Of a stretch of 64,000 bases of DNA, positions 36,929-48,884 are shown one piece after another. The position numbers were made by a program, and so were the translations under genes. Position 1 is the stretch's first letter; every line of letters starts with the position of its first letter. This DNA comes from Trichosphaerium sp. ATCC 40318 (Eukaryota; Discosea; Flabellinia; Trichosidae): positions 62,001 to 126,000 of the forward strand of contig JALMLS010000143.1 in the NCBI GenBank assembly GCA_038496445.1, read 5' to 3'. The notes beneath the pieces were generated by a model that did not search any database, was not told the DNA's origin, and saw nothing but the letters and a program-made list of their open reading frames with translations.

Positions 36929-37453
36929 TTAACTATAGCCTCGCTCGCCTTTGCGGCTTGATGTTGACAACTTGCCTCTAATATTCAAAACTGACATTGT
37001 TCCGTGCGCATGTTGTAATTTATCAAAGATTGGAGGATTATACGATCTGCTTAGCTTCGGCAAGCGTTGGTTTGGCTCCGTAGGGTCATTATCAGAATCT
37101 TCATGAATTGTTGCCGCCGATCTTCCGTTCGTGACAGGGCACTTCCAATCCACGACCAACCAAGCGAACGTGATCAATTGAAACACACATGTTTGCAAAG
37201 CGTTCGAAACGTTAAAATCGAGGAAACCAAAAAAGCCGAACAATGGCGTTCTTAAAACGTGATTTGACTCACAACGGCGTTGAATAACGGTTTTACAACA
37301 GTACCGATGATTGCAGCCCGTCAAAGGCGTTTTTGTTCGTTGGAACTTCCCGAGGCATTGTCGTAACATTATGTGAATATAGTTAAAAGCATGAAATTGC
37401 CTTTTTTTTTTGTTCATTGTCCACCGAACTTCCTTCATATTCACACCATCCAA
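36929..37453 (-). CDS. unassigned 174-codon open frame
   Basis: Uninterrupted minus-strand frame (MDGVNMKEVRWTMNKKKRQF...) in an otherwise empty 1-kb region. It is unusually long for this AT-rich DNA by chance. It contains a Cys-rich middle (CNHRYCCKTVIQRRC) and no recognised domain. Its start abuts the divergent protease/VWD gene at 37460, so the region may simply be that gene's promoter with a fortuitous frame. Confidence 0.3.
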   Translation of the reverse strand: MDGVNMKEVRWTMNKKKRQFHAFNYIHIMLRQCLGKFQRTKTPLTGCNHRYCCKTVIQRRCESNHVLRTPLFGFFGFLDFNVSNALQTCVFQLITFAWLVVDWKCPVTNGRSAATIHEDSDNDPTEPNQRLPKLSRSYNPPIFDKLQHAHGTMSVLNIRGKLSTSSRKGERGYS

Positions 37454-37459
37454 ACAACC

Positions 37460-40400
37460 ATGACAACGAGGGTATACATAACATTGGTATGCTCGCTTTA
37501 TCTTGCATCGCTTGTGATGTCACAGTGTCCAACCAACTCACTCAGAAATGCAAAGTGCTTCGATTCTCCTACAGCGTAAGTTGGCTTCTTTGTATCTGTT
37601 TCTCGTCTTACTAACGAGATCTTGTAGTACAGATGATTTGTTCGATAGAAGCCTAACAACAGCTCGTATACGAGTAGGCGGATGCTACTGTACAGGGTTT
37701 CTTATTGGCGCAAAAGGTCACTTTATCACAAGTCAGCACTGTTTCACAGGTGCTGCTTGTACAGGGTACGACATAGTTCAACTATCAAATGATCTCTAAA
37801 CCGCCTTTGTAGGATGCCTGCTACAACATTTTCTGTTCGTAACGCCGAGTATGAGTTCAACTGTCACACGGATAACTGCTTAGATCCAGCAATAAGCGGA
37901 GCTTCTCCTCCTTCTTGCACCAAGTGGCCTACAAATCTTGCTACAGTACGTGTCTTTTTTTTTGTTGTTCTTTTCTTTTAAAACGATACCTCTATTGAGT
38001 TTGTGAACGATTTCTTCTGATCTCAAACTAACGCTAGTAATACTAGTTGATCGCTCAGAGCTCATACTATGACTACGTTCTTATCCACCTCAATGGTAAC
38101 CCTGCAGCAACTTACAACGGTCAACTGATTGGTATTGATGATCCGGCTGAAGGAGATGTACGTCTTAGTTCTTCTGTTTCTCGTTCACGTGGGTACTTAA
38201 ATAGTTTTTTAGGATGTGTACATCGCTCAACATCCCTTCGCAAGACCTAGGCAAATCGTGGAGAAATCAAACCAGTGGCCTGGCTTTTTCAACTGTCGAA
38301 TCAGGTCTATAACAGAATTTAACGTTAAACGCATATTCCATCCTGATGTGTACGCACACGGTCTCCTTTCTACTTCTTACTAACTCTTTCCAAGTTCCTA
38401 TGACTGTGCTACTTTAGGAGGTAGTTCTGGATCACCAGTAGTCCGCCGATCTGATTGGGTAAGTAGTGTTTCTTGCGAGTTTCTTCACTCTAATTGTTGT
38501 CTATAGAGAGCTATTGCTATGCATCAAGCTTCGTCAAAAACGTTCCCATATAACAAGTGTTGGAACATAGGCATACCGTTCCGTTATATTAAGGCTGATT
38601 TGGAGGCTAAAGGGATAAACACAAAACCTTTTGTAACCAATGAAGATTCAGACGGGGCCTATGCTTGGGGAGATCCTCACTATACAACATTTGATGGACT
38701 CACACATCACTTTCAAGGTCTTGGAACCTTCTATCTTATTAGATCTGTTCAACACAGCCTTTACTTACAAACTAAGACTTATACAAGTGCAAAATGGAAA
38801 GGAACAACGCTTAACCACGAGGTACTTTAAACTTGCCAGAAAGTTGGTCTAAAACTTCTGTCGTAGGTCGGCCTCGGCTACAACATTGGTGGTGATGATG
38901 TATTTGTATCTCTTAAGTCTATTTATACTGGAGGTATTTGTACAGGATTCGAAGTACTAACAGGGTGCAACGATCAGTAAGTAACTCCGATTCTTTTCAT
39001 AAGCATCTTTTTAATGTGTTTTAGATTGTTTCCTGCTATTACCTTTGGAGCACCTGTTGTTGCATCAACTGTTACACGTCCTCACTTCCAAGCTACGCTC
39101 AATCAAGCGAATGGTAGAGAACATGTTCAATTCATATTTTCTACAGGCACGTGATTAACCTGTCACTTGAAGCGTAGTTTTAACGTACAATCAGGCGTAT
39201 CACTTAAAGTGTCAGTCATACATCAATACAACGAGTGCTGGATGAACGTAGCTCCAACTCTCCCTGGATCCTTCTATGATACAACACAAGGTCTTCTGGG
39301 AACTTGGGATGACAATCCAGGCAATGATTATACAGAAAAGGGAACTAACAATGTTGTATCACATGCAGTTTTCGCAGAATCCTGTAAGTTTATTTTTGTT
39401 TGAACATGAGTAGTAAGCTGACTTAAACTATAGACCGCCTTCTCATCGGTGAAACGGATGTAATCAACTGTCGTGTCGCTGATCAAACATGGATTGATCC
39501 TACTTTCCAAGGAACCATCGGCTTAGATACAACTGGTCTTGATCCTGCAGGTATAGCCTCATGGTTTTTTTCTACTGGAACAAAATCTAATAGTGCTAGA
39601 CTTACAATTCGCTCAAACTAAATGTGCCTCTATCACTGACGTAATCAGACGCCAGGCATGTATCTTTGATGTTGCTCACACAGGCATCGAGGATTTTGCT
39701 GACGAAGACCCAATCAGTCCATTTGGTATGTAGTTTTACTTGCAAGTTTAAATACCATCTCACATATTTTGTTTCAAGCTTGTGGCGGATGTAGTGGCCA
39801 TGGAATTTGCATATTTAACAAGTGCTTCTGCCTTAACGGATATGAAGGTGATCATTGTGAAATACGTACGTAAAATATCGCAGAGGTAAACACGTGATTG
39901 AGCTTACAATTGTGTTAGCTCTTTGCCCAGACTGCAATTTGGATCACGGCACATGCGTGGCACCAGGCGTATGCAAATGTGACTTTTTGTGGTTTTCTCC
40001 TACTTGTGATAAATACATCGTTCCGGATGTCCTTCTTTATGAGTGGCCTAAACTCATCCCTCCTGTTCTTTCTTCTCAAGACGTTCTTGGAGGTACCTTC
40101 TAAAACGTTGTTGTATCTCTAAGTCGTTGTAGGAATCAAATACTTCGTCCAAGTACCATTCTTTAAGGGTGGAGCGGCTGTTATAGATGTCAAACCTTTT
40201 GAAAAACTTGGAGACCTTTCAGCTTGTGCAACACATGTAAATGCTTTCCAACAGCATACCGACGTCGAGCGAGTAGCAGTATGTCAATAATCTTAATCCG
40301 TAAAGACAGTAATTACAAATTAGGAGCGTTGGGTTTATCCAAGAGATGCAACTGTTGAAGGTGCTTTAACAGGAGGGTATTCAGCTTATGGAAATCCAGG

Positions 40401-41088
40401 GCACGTTAAAACGATGATGTATCCGTTCATTGTCTTATGCTATTATTAGAAACTGGAGCGTTGTCGCACGTGATAAAGATACTATTTTATATTCTGCTGT
40501 CTTTGATAGAAGCTTTTTAAATAGTTGCGAGCATAATGGGCTATTCTATGTGAACTATCTTTCCCCTCATGATAGCGAAAATATCAACAAAGGATTTGAG
40601 ATTCAGTCACACTCTTTCAAAGCGACAGGTACCAAAACTAATGGTTGCTTAGTCATTGACTTTTGTTCGTAGACAATAAGGTAGAACCGACTTATTTCAT
40701 TCTAAAGGTCTACGGTTATTACACTGCCAGCATCTTGTTGCCAAAAGATCCACCTGTCCCCGCCGAAGTAGCTCTTGAAGAATGTGCTGCCAATGCTTTC
40801 CGTGTAAGCCAAAACGATGTTTCTGTTAAAGTAGCAAGAGACGAGTATACTATAGTTATTGATGGAGGACATGAAATAAAGGAAGAATATGTACAGCAGA
40901 TCATTGACGAAATGATTAAAAAAGGATATAAAATGGATCAAGGTAAGAATTATTGTGATTAGCCTTCATAGCTCATTTATTGTTAAGGAACTGTTGCTCG
41001 TGGTAGCTATAAACATACGTCAGGAAGTACTCATGTCACTTTTGTATTTTCATTGATGGTGGTCGTTGTGGCCATGGTTTTGTTGTAA
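37460..41088 (+). CDS. serine protease-like + VWD + EGF cell-surface protein, probably GPI-anchored
   Basis: Signal peptide MTTRVYITLVCSLYLASLVM|S. The domains run in this order. First is a trypsin-fold domain with the His site (HFITSQHC), the Asp region (YDYVLIHL) and the Ser site (LGGSSGSPVV), in the style of glutamyl/lysyl endopeptidases. Next is a von Willebrand type D domain (AWGDPHYTTFDGLTHHFQG, ...LLGTWDDNPGNDY). Two EGF-like modules follow (CGGCSGHGICIFNKCFCLNG, CPDCNLDHGTCVAPGVCKC), then a long C-terminal region and a terminal hydrophobic stretch (VTFVFSLMVVVVAMVLL) with nothing after it, as in GPI signals. All three putative catalytic residues appear present. Roles in adhesion or extracellular proteolysis are inferred. 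Some splice junctions near 39150 and 40430 were not resolved. Confidence 0.82.
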
Positions 41089-41335
41089 AACTCTTTTGTT
41101 AATAAAGCGCAAGCCCTTTTTTACATGTGTCGCAAATAGACTTGTCATGTCTGCAATTATAGTACCTCGAATGTCCACTACTGAACCTGATCGTTAACTT
41201 GAAGTTACAGGAGTGTACTTTTGCGTACTGACAGAAAACTCACGAATATTCGCAAATTTTTGTTCTTTTTCAATTAAATAAGTTTGAAAAGCTACGTCGC
41301 CAAAAATGTACAATGTATTTAGCGCGGTATACGAC

Positions 41336-42752
41336 ATGGGTGGCTGTGCTTCACAGTATATCAGTAGTATCTTTGGTAGTACACCGACAGAAGGGCAGAG
41401 TAACTCAAAGCTAGTCTCCGATCATAAACAAGTAGGTTTAAACAATAAAAGCGATAGTTTGGTGTCACTAGATGAAGTTGGTGTATGAACGTTACTTTGA
41501 ACAATCAATTGAACTCATACCACCTATTAGAGCGAAGTGGAACTTAGAAACACGCTTCTTGAGCTGTTTGATAAATACAAATGTGAGGAGGAAGAAGAAG
41601 ACGATGAAATAGAACCAGAAGGAGTTCTGAAGTTCTGTAGTGATCTAGGAGTATCTCCAGAAGACGTAAGTATAGCAGATTTGGCCACCAAAGCGATTTT
41701 ATTATTTTTCAACAGCAATTCGCTTGTTTCGCCTAAAAAGCGTCACAATTGTTAAAACTGCCTACTTTTGATTAAAAATGGACGAAAAGCTCTTCAACGT
41801 CCGAAAACAATTCTCCGCACGTAAAATAAGCTTAAAACCAGCGAGATACTGCAAACACCGCACTTAGTGGTTAAATATTTTATTTTTTTTATGTTCATGT
41901 TGAATTCACCTTTCTCACTCCATTTCTTCTAGCGTAGGATGCTTGTACTCTGTTGGCATATGAAAGCGGCAACTGCTGGCTATTTTACACGTGATGAATT
42001 TATTGGTGGATTTCAGAAGCTACAGTGCAAGTCAATAGCTGTACGTATAAGCCTCTTGGATTTTTTTTTGAAGTGGACTTGTTTTTGGTTGTTTCAATTC
42101 CAGTTTTTTTTATTAGTGTTCTTGGACACGTGTTTCATTTATATGTATTGTATACTCATGTCAAGTCTTTATAGGATCTTAAAAAAAGGTTTAAAATGTT
42201 TGATAAGGAGTTAGAAGATCCTGAAACGTTTCGATCTGTTTATGAGTTTGCCTTTATTTTTTCTAAAGATCCTGATAAGAGACAAATAGGTACGTAAGAT
42301 TCTAAGCTTCATAATGGCGTAGTATTTAAATTTTATGTTTCTTATGCTTGTGCTAGACTTTGAAATGGCTGAAGGATTGCTTGATGTTCTATTCAAAGGA
42401 AAAAATCAATGGGTGAACACGTTTATTAAGTTTTTAAAGGTACAACTCCTCGTCTCTGTCATACCTTAGTAACTTGTTTTTTAGGATGATTCAGTAGATT
42501 CTAGCACAGTTAATAAGGATCAATGGAATACATTGTATGATTTTATAATGACAATCGATGAGAAACTCACTAATTATGACGAGAATGATTATTGTACGAA
42601 TAATTTTTCTGAATAACATTTTTATTAAACTCCTTCCCACGTGCTTAAAGTTCCGAAATTACAAGCTCCAATATTATTTGTGTTGTTAATAGTTTGAAAT
42701 AGGGCCTGTACTGATTGATGAGTTTGTTGAATGGGTAAAGGAACAATCGTAA
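41336..42752 (+). CDS. DCUN1 (DCN1-like) cullin neddylation protein, N-myristoylated type
   Basis: The C-terminal potentiating-neddylation domain is clear: RRMLVLCWHMKAATAGYFTR..EFIGGFQKLQCKS, DLKKRFKMFDKE, FRSVYEFAFIFSKDPDKRQID, LLDVLFKGKNQWVNTFIKFL, and NYDENDYWPVLIDEFVEWVKEQS (the usual DE..WPVLIDEFVE ending). These proteins help transfer NEDD8 to cullins. I chose the start at 41336 because it gives MGGCAS, a classic myristoylation plus palmitoylation start, as in the lipid-anchored DCUN1D3 subgroup. An in-frame ATG at 41306 would add ten residues and remove it. An acidic stretch (KCEEEEEDDEIEPEG) lies before the domain. Several short introns. Confidence 0.88.
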
Positions 42753-43206
42753 CGATTTGATTTTAAATAACTTTCTCTCGCTAATTTGTAAATACTGTAA
42801 GACTATAATTGAGGGCTATCCTCGGAAATAAAAAATACCACGTGTGGCTATAGTTATGTCTTAATTTGCTTTAATGTCTTGCACGTTGGCTTCCATTAAG
42901 CGAACTAAAAGGTTATCCTTAGCAAGTTGTTGACATTACATTACATTCAGCATTGCCAACATTCTTAACGGTTTTTTGGACTGATGCTGTCTGTTAGATT
43001 TGATGCCAGCAACAATTAGGAGCGAGAGAACTGCTTTCCGATACTGGTACTGATGTTTCGTTTTTTAAATTACACAGAATTCGTAGCGGAAGTGAACATG
43101 AGAAGTCCAAGGAAAAAGCCAAAAACTGGTTGAGAATTCTACGAAATTTCGTTCAACACTTGTTCTCCACGCTTTCGTCCACACCAAACTTTTAAAACCA
43201 ATAAAC

Positions 43207-44045
43207 ATGTTACAACGTATCCCTCTCACACTAGCATCACGCCAACACGCTGCCAGACGCACCACAGCGCCAAAGTACGTTAACCGCTTGAAAACTTTGC
43301 GAACTCTGGTTTGTTTACAAAACTAACTCTTAAGCAGCAAGCCTTCTATCAAGAAATTCCATACTAACCGCCCAGTCCAAAAAAAGGTACGGTTGAGACT
43401 GTTTTTTAAAAAAAAGCCTCTGCTCACGTGTTTTTAGCGCCTGTAGTAAGAAAGGATTATGATATTAGACCTTCATTCTTTTCTCCATGGGGTTCTTCAA
43501 ATCCCATGTCAACATTCGAAGATTCGTTTTTCTCCCCTGATTTTTTCAGGCCTGAGCAATTTGGATTTAGGAACTTTGACCAATCCGTAAGTTCACTAGA
43601 AAACCTCAGTACTAGAACATCACAATAACGTGTTTTTAGTTAATGAGTGCAAAGCCAGCTATGGATATTGTAAAATCTGATAAAGGATACAACGTTTCTG
43701 TTGAATGTACGTGTCTGTTCATGCCAAAACAAAGAGTCATCAGAGGTTGTGCTCATGTCTTGTTTTTCTTTAGTGCCTGGAATGAAGAAAGAGGATATTA
43801 CTCTAAGCATAAGCGATGATAATATGCTCACAATAAAAGGAGAAACCAAAAAAGAAAGCGAAGAAAAGAATGATTCTGGCGAAGTTATAAAGAGAGAACG
43901 CTATTCTGGTAAATTCATGAGATCCGCACAGCTACCTGCACAAGCTGATTTATCAAAAATCAATGCGAAGTATGACGCTGGTGTTCTTGAAATCGAGATT
44001 CCGAACAAAGCAGAAACCAAAGATATCAAAGTCGACATTCAGTAA
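43207..44045 (+). CDS. small heat-shock protein (Hsp20), mitochondrial type
   Basis: The alpha-crystallin domain is clear: MDIVKSDKGYNVSVELPGMK, KEDITLSISDDNMLTIKGET, KRERYSGKFMRSAQLP, AKYDAGVLEIEIPNKAE. The conserved GVL/EIEIP ending is intact. The start MLQRIPLTLASRQHAARRTT is rich in Arg and Ser/Thr with no acidic residue, typical of a mitochondrial presequence. It functions as an ATP-independent holdase for unfolding proteins. Four or so exons with short introns, one starting GTACGT. Localisation is inferred from the N-terminus. Confidence 0.9.
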
Positions 44046-44345
44046 AAATCGGATCGTAACCTCCCTGTAAACATCTCAGCATCTCTTTTTATTAGATAAA
44101 ACCGTATACATAATAAAGCCTATCGTTTGTACTCAACATGTTTGTGTCCCTGTAACGTTAGTACATGTTGTAGCCTAACACTAATGTACAGTTGCAAAGC
44201 AAAACAAAAAAGAGGTGTTTGCGTAGCGTGCCCCGAAGTTAATTGTAGATGCTATTAGTGTTTTTACACGTCAAGCACCTCACGATATTACGAAGAAGAA
44301 GGTATCCCTTTCCTCTTCATTGCAAGGGCAACGAAGAAAGATATT

Positions 44346-44457
44346 CCACACCATGGCTCTGTGACTCCAAATGAGGTTTCGCAACGAAGTATATTTGTCA
44401 CAGAGCCTGCAATAGTTGAGAATGTTCAGACGAAGTATTAATTATCACTAGGTGTGG
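44346..44457. repeat. interrupted inverted repeat
   Basis: GGCTCTGTGAC (44355-44365) pairs with GTCACAGAGCC (44397-44407), and outside it CCACACC (44346-44352) pairs with GGTGTGG (44451-44457). It could form a stem with loops. It lies between the heat-shock gene and the transposon, and nothing else is recognised in 44046-44671. Confidence 0.45.
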
Positions 44458-44663
44458 AAAAGATAGGGCACATCTACTATGCATCTCACTAACATAAATG
44501 CTCACAAATCGTTTTAAGTTGTAGAAAACTTGCTGTATGAAAATAGTGGTTCAAATTTAACGAAATTTCTGGTACTAAGGAAAAATAAAGAACGACAGTT
44601 ATAGTTTTCGTGTAGCTCATTGAGAACTAGCGAAGCTGCATTTTATACAAGAAGGAATGGCCG

Positions 44664-44671
44664 GTGATGAC
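44664..44671. repeat. target site duplication, left copy (GTGATGAC)
   Basis: GTGATGAC immediately before the left terminal repeat, repeated exactly at 48885-48892 after the right one. An 8-bp duplication is the footprint of transposon insertion. Confidence 0.85.
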
Positions 44672-44932
44672 TAACGCCCTTCCGTTATGAATACAAGCAA
44701 TATTCATATTCATTGTCCCGTAAGCCACATTCATTAATATTCATTCATGAATATTCATGGGCGTTTGGTGTGTCAGGATGTTGAGGAGCTTTTGGTTTGT
44801 AGCTCCTAGCGATGTTCCAAATGGATAGATTCAACAAGTTGCATTTGAAAACCGAATCGGAATAGTCAACAGAACGCAGAGTGGGAAATATCCTCACTTT
44901 CTGGGGAATTATCCCAACTGGTGGATATTTCC
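44672..44932 (+). repeat. MULE left terminal inverted repeat
   Basis: The outermost 20 bp match the right end at all but one position. Inside it are clusters of ATTCAT/ATGAATATT and a block at 44867-44932 (CAACAGAACGCAGAGTGGGA...) that pairs with 48659-48724. Confidence 0.8.
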
Positions 44933-45189
44933 CTGCTCTGCTACTTTTTTTTTTGATTGCCGCTTGCAATAGCTGTGATTTACATAGATAGAAGACCCAC
45001 ATGTGTCATTATTGTGACAGTGTGACGTTTAATTAGGTTTTTATTACACTTTTGTACTTGTTCTTACTTTTGTCCATAGCGACGTGTTTGAGTCCTTTTT
45101 CGTGGTGTTATTTTAGCATGTCCAGCAACAATCGCTTTGTACAATTTTGAAGTAGAGCATGTCTTCGCTAAGAGTAGTCAGAGAACAGA

Positions 45190-47690
45190 TTATGAAAACA
45201 ATTGTTTTTTACCTTGTTGTACTTGTAGCACAATTGGCACTTCAGATAGTTCACCTGACACTTTGTCTTCGACATAGAATTGAGACATGGATTCGCTTGA
45301 ATAGATTGAATTGGATGACTCTGAGCACTCTTGTGAGGGTGATGGAGAGGCAGGTTCTTCCTCTTTTTTTGACTTTCTTTTTCTCTTATTTTTACGTTTT
45401 CGTTTTTGAGTGTCATTTTTACGAGCTGTTACCTTGTCTAACTCAGGAATGTTCTCTTCATGCTCTACAATAATTATTAAATATACTGTTGATGTTACTT
45501 ACCATGTAAAGCGTGAATGGCTTGCTCTTGTACAACTGTTTCAGCAGAATAATCTTGCTCAAAAAGTGAAACAGCAATAATGTGTTTACACTCTTTACCA
45601 GAAGCTTTAAAGCCTCCACAACCACACCTGCCCATTTTCAAGTCTACAGGATATCTAACACGTTTGTAGGTTTGTGATTTAACAGTGTACACCTTACGAT
45701 CTTCATAGGAATCATCAACAAGAGCCACATGATGCTGTAAAACCTGTTAAAAAACACAAAATCAAATAAAATACTTACATTTTCAACAAGTTCACGTGCT
45801 TTTTTCTCTTGTGCAGTTCTGTCAAGCCTGGCTTTTGATTTTCGAAGGTGTTTGCCTCCAGTTAATGCAATCTCTCGCTGAATAATGCAATGATTATCCA
45901 GAATTGCTGGCATAATTTTTGTACAGCGGGAGAGACCATAACGATGTTGAGAATATCCTTTTCATGAATAGTTAGCTAGCTATTATTTTGTTGTTACGTA
46001 CCATAAACAGTCATAAATTGCTTCCACTGTGTCTCCATTTTATTGCTGGTGTTATATAAACCAACACGGCTCTTTCGACCAAAATCAGCCCATGCTGCAC
46101 ACCATTCTTTATCAAGCCTGTGAGAAATTAGGATGTTATTTCAAAGTGCACGTACCAATTCTTTTTGAAGTACAAAAACAATTCGTTGGCTGGTTCAATA
46201 GTTTTTTTTGATGCATTCGTAGTCCATGATTTTGTACGTTTTTGGCACCATTTTTTAAAGTCACGTTCTAGAATATTCAAGTTTTTAACAGAAGTAGCTC
46301 GTTCAAGAATCAAAAGCTGTTCCATCACCTCATCACTGTGCTAATATCAGCTTGAAAGCAAAGTAAACAGTACGTACTATTTTTTAGAGCCATGGCTGTA
46401 TTTGAACAAACATACAATTTTTTTGCCCCACGTTCTATGGTAATGGAACTGACACAATATAAACGCCAAACCCAGCATCAAAATGGCTTTTTTCTCCGCC
46501 TTATCTTTATTGATCATAACTACTGGTTTCCATTCTTTTACGCCTGTACAATAAATTATTTAATTATTAGACGTGTTTTATGTACCATTTGGCAGTTGTT
46601 CCATTTTATCTTTCAACACTTTCAAAAATGCTGCAATATTACCTGCTTTACTGCTAGATGCAATGCATAAAGCACACAAAATGCCTCTTCCTGTTTTAGG
46701 TTCTTCACAAACCACACCCCAGATTGGAAATGAGTACGCATTAAATTTGTACACACTTCAATGCCAATCACGCCTTGGCCATACTTGGCTAGCAGTTTTA
46801 ATGACTCTGCTGTAGCTAAAACTACTGCAAAGTTGCTTTTGTCTTCAGAGGGCTGAAATTCATCTAAAACTGGGTACACAATGTATGGTTTGTTAACAGG
46901 GTCCTGTAGAAAATTGTGCAGCTCTTGAATGATATTTTCAGACCTTGTGTGAGTTAATGTTTGTTTAGTTTGTTGTTTTCGGGGAACTTACGGAGAAGTC
47001 TTTTGATTACTTTTGAGCCAGTCATGTACTGTGCTTTGATCAATTATCCACTTCTTATCTTCTTCATCAACAATTAATTTATCTCGCTTTAATTGACGTC
47101 TCATTTTTCGTAAAGTGTCATCAAAGTCACTTGGCTTGACACGACCATAACGTTCTGAAGTACCATATTCATCTTCCTCAATCAACTTTTTACGTGCCTA
47201 CTAAATTTAGCACGGAAATTAAACAAATAAAACCAAAACGCACCAAGTATAAAAAATAGTCTTCAGGAATAGATTCTCTCGCCTGGAAAGAGGCTAAATC
47301 ATGTACTCCAGTTATTTTAATGGTGGCTTCTTCTTGTGAATTGCAATAAATGGTCCATGTGAGCTTACAACTACAGTTGGTGCAGCTATTGCAAAATAAG
47401 ACTTCTTTGCACATAATTCTCTTTCTATCGGCAAGTTCAGCTGGAATTTTAAAATAAGGAAGAGCTTCTTTTCCCGCGAATCTTGGATTGCTAAAGCAAG
47501 GACCTCCTAATACACCCGTTTGCTTTTTGATTCCATTTCCACAACGAAGAGTTTGAACCTTCTTTTTTTTAGTTTCTAGCTTCCAATGTGCATTATAGTT
47601 TGTCTTATGTGGTTCAGCAACGGCAATTGTGTTACCGGTACCACTTCTTCCATTGATGTGCCGAGAATAGCTAATAAGTCAGTTTTGATA
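45190..47690 (-). pseudogene. MULE transposase with SWIM zinc finger, probably inactive
   Basis: Read on the minus strand: a Cys cluster (MCKEVLFCNSCTNCSCKL), a helical segment (SDFDDTLRKMRRQLKRDKL..), the MULE core (NAYSFPIWGVVCEEPKTGRG; VVMINKDKAEKKAI..LCQFHYHRTW, with the conserved Asp and C-x-x-H; LYNTSNKMETQWKQF, with the conserved Glu), then a SWIM finger (GRCGCGGFKASGKECKH) and a basic/Ser tail (KRKRKNKRKRKSKKEEE). The segment with the first catalytic region needs a frame change at 46743-46765 (GIEVCT to KFNAYS), so this copy is probably defective. Exons are short and some junctions remain unresolved. 47691-48658 holds no recognisable coding sequence. Confidence 0.8.
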
Positions 47691-48658
47691 ATTAACCAGC
47701 TTAAAGTACACAAGGACCACAGAAAAGCAGCCACAAGAAGCCACCAAACACTGCAATAAGGTTTTTTTGGTTTGACGTGTTATACTCCCCAAATCACTTA
47801 AAAAAACTCAGTATTGTCTATTTTTTGTTCCCATAGTACGTAGTCAACGTAATAACCCTCATAAGAAGCTTTATAACAATTTGTTGTAGTTTTAATTGAA
47901 ACATGCTTATATCCACATCAACACATAACCCTACGCGCAGCAAAGGTGTTTATGTACTTTTTGATCAAAATGACAACAACTTGTTACTTACTCCAACTAG
48001 TCACGTAATCAACACCAATAATTACACTCTCACACTCACGAAAGATAAAAGTTGAAAATAGGAGAAAATATTAAATTCTCGGGATATAAGGTCTGAAATA
48101 CATGATGCCAGTGGTAAAGGTACGTTTTCATACTCAAAAATTATTTGTGATTTAAACTATCACTGCAATCACGTGGTTTTTTTTTTTTACTATCGTATAT
48201 TCAGAGATTTGGTAAGATTCTTGTTTAATTACACAACTACTAATCTACTATTGTCAACTTCAATAACAGCTCAATAACCTATCACAGCCAAGCAAACAAC
48301 ACGGATTAACAGTACATTGAAGGATTGAGGGAGCTTGTTTTATTGTACCAGAAAAATAATAAAGTAAATTACGATAAATTGTGTCCTTACAGAATTATGC
48401 CATAGTCCATTGTTAAGTTCTTTGAGCTTCAAATTACCAGTTTTGTCATAGGCGAAAAAACCAACAACTAATGTAGTGAGGATGTCAAGGTACAAATGAA
48501 ATGATGTAGGCCCAAAAAAAATCAGTGTAAAAAAGAGTTGGCACTATAATGTGGTTACTCACTATTACCTATCGCTCAAAGTTCTTCCAACCGCTTAATT
48601 AGTATGTAGTAGTGCAGAATCTGAAAAAAAAGAAGAAAAAAAAAGTACCAGCACTCGG

Positions 48659-48884
48659 AAAAATCCACACTACGGGATATTTCCCTAAAAGGTGGGGATA
48701 TTTCCCTCTCTGTCAACAGAACAGTAAAACCCACAAATCCAGTCAAAATCAGCCATCAAATTGCGCAATTTTCGACCGTTTACTGTGTGCATGAATAATG
48801 AATGAATTTTTTTAGTCGTGAATATTTGTGAATGTAGGCTGTATTTGAATATTCAAATTATTCATTCATAACGGAAGGGCGCTA
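48659..48884 (-). repeat. MULE right terminal inverted repeat
   Basis: Inverted partner of 44672-44932. It is followed by the second copy of GTGATGAC at 48885-48892. Confidence 0.8.

Larger units (their letters stand above)
44672..48884 (-). mobile_element. Mutator-like (MULE) DNA transposon, 4.2 kb
   Basis: Bounded by inverted termini: 44672 onward reads TAACGCCCTTCCGTTATGAA, and the reverse complement of the end at 48884 reads TAGCGCCCTTCCGTTATGAA. The repeats extend imperfectly inward (44672-44932 versus 48659-48884), including a shared block GGGAAATATCC...ACTTT. Flanks carry an 8-bp duplication, GTGATGAC. Inside is one transposase gene on the minus strand with the MULE core and SWIM zinc finger. 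Long terminal repeats, an 8-9 bp duplication and a SWIM finger are typical of MULEs. The intact duplication and well-matched outermost ends suggest fairly recent insertion, although the transposase frame looks broken. Confidence 0.88.
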
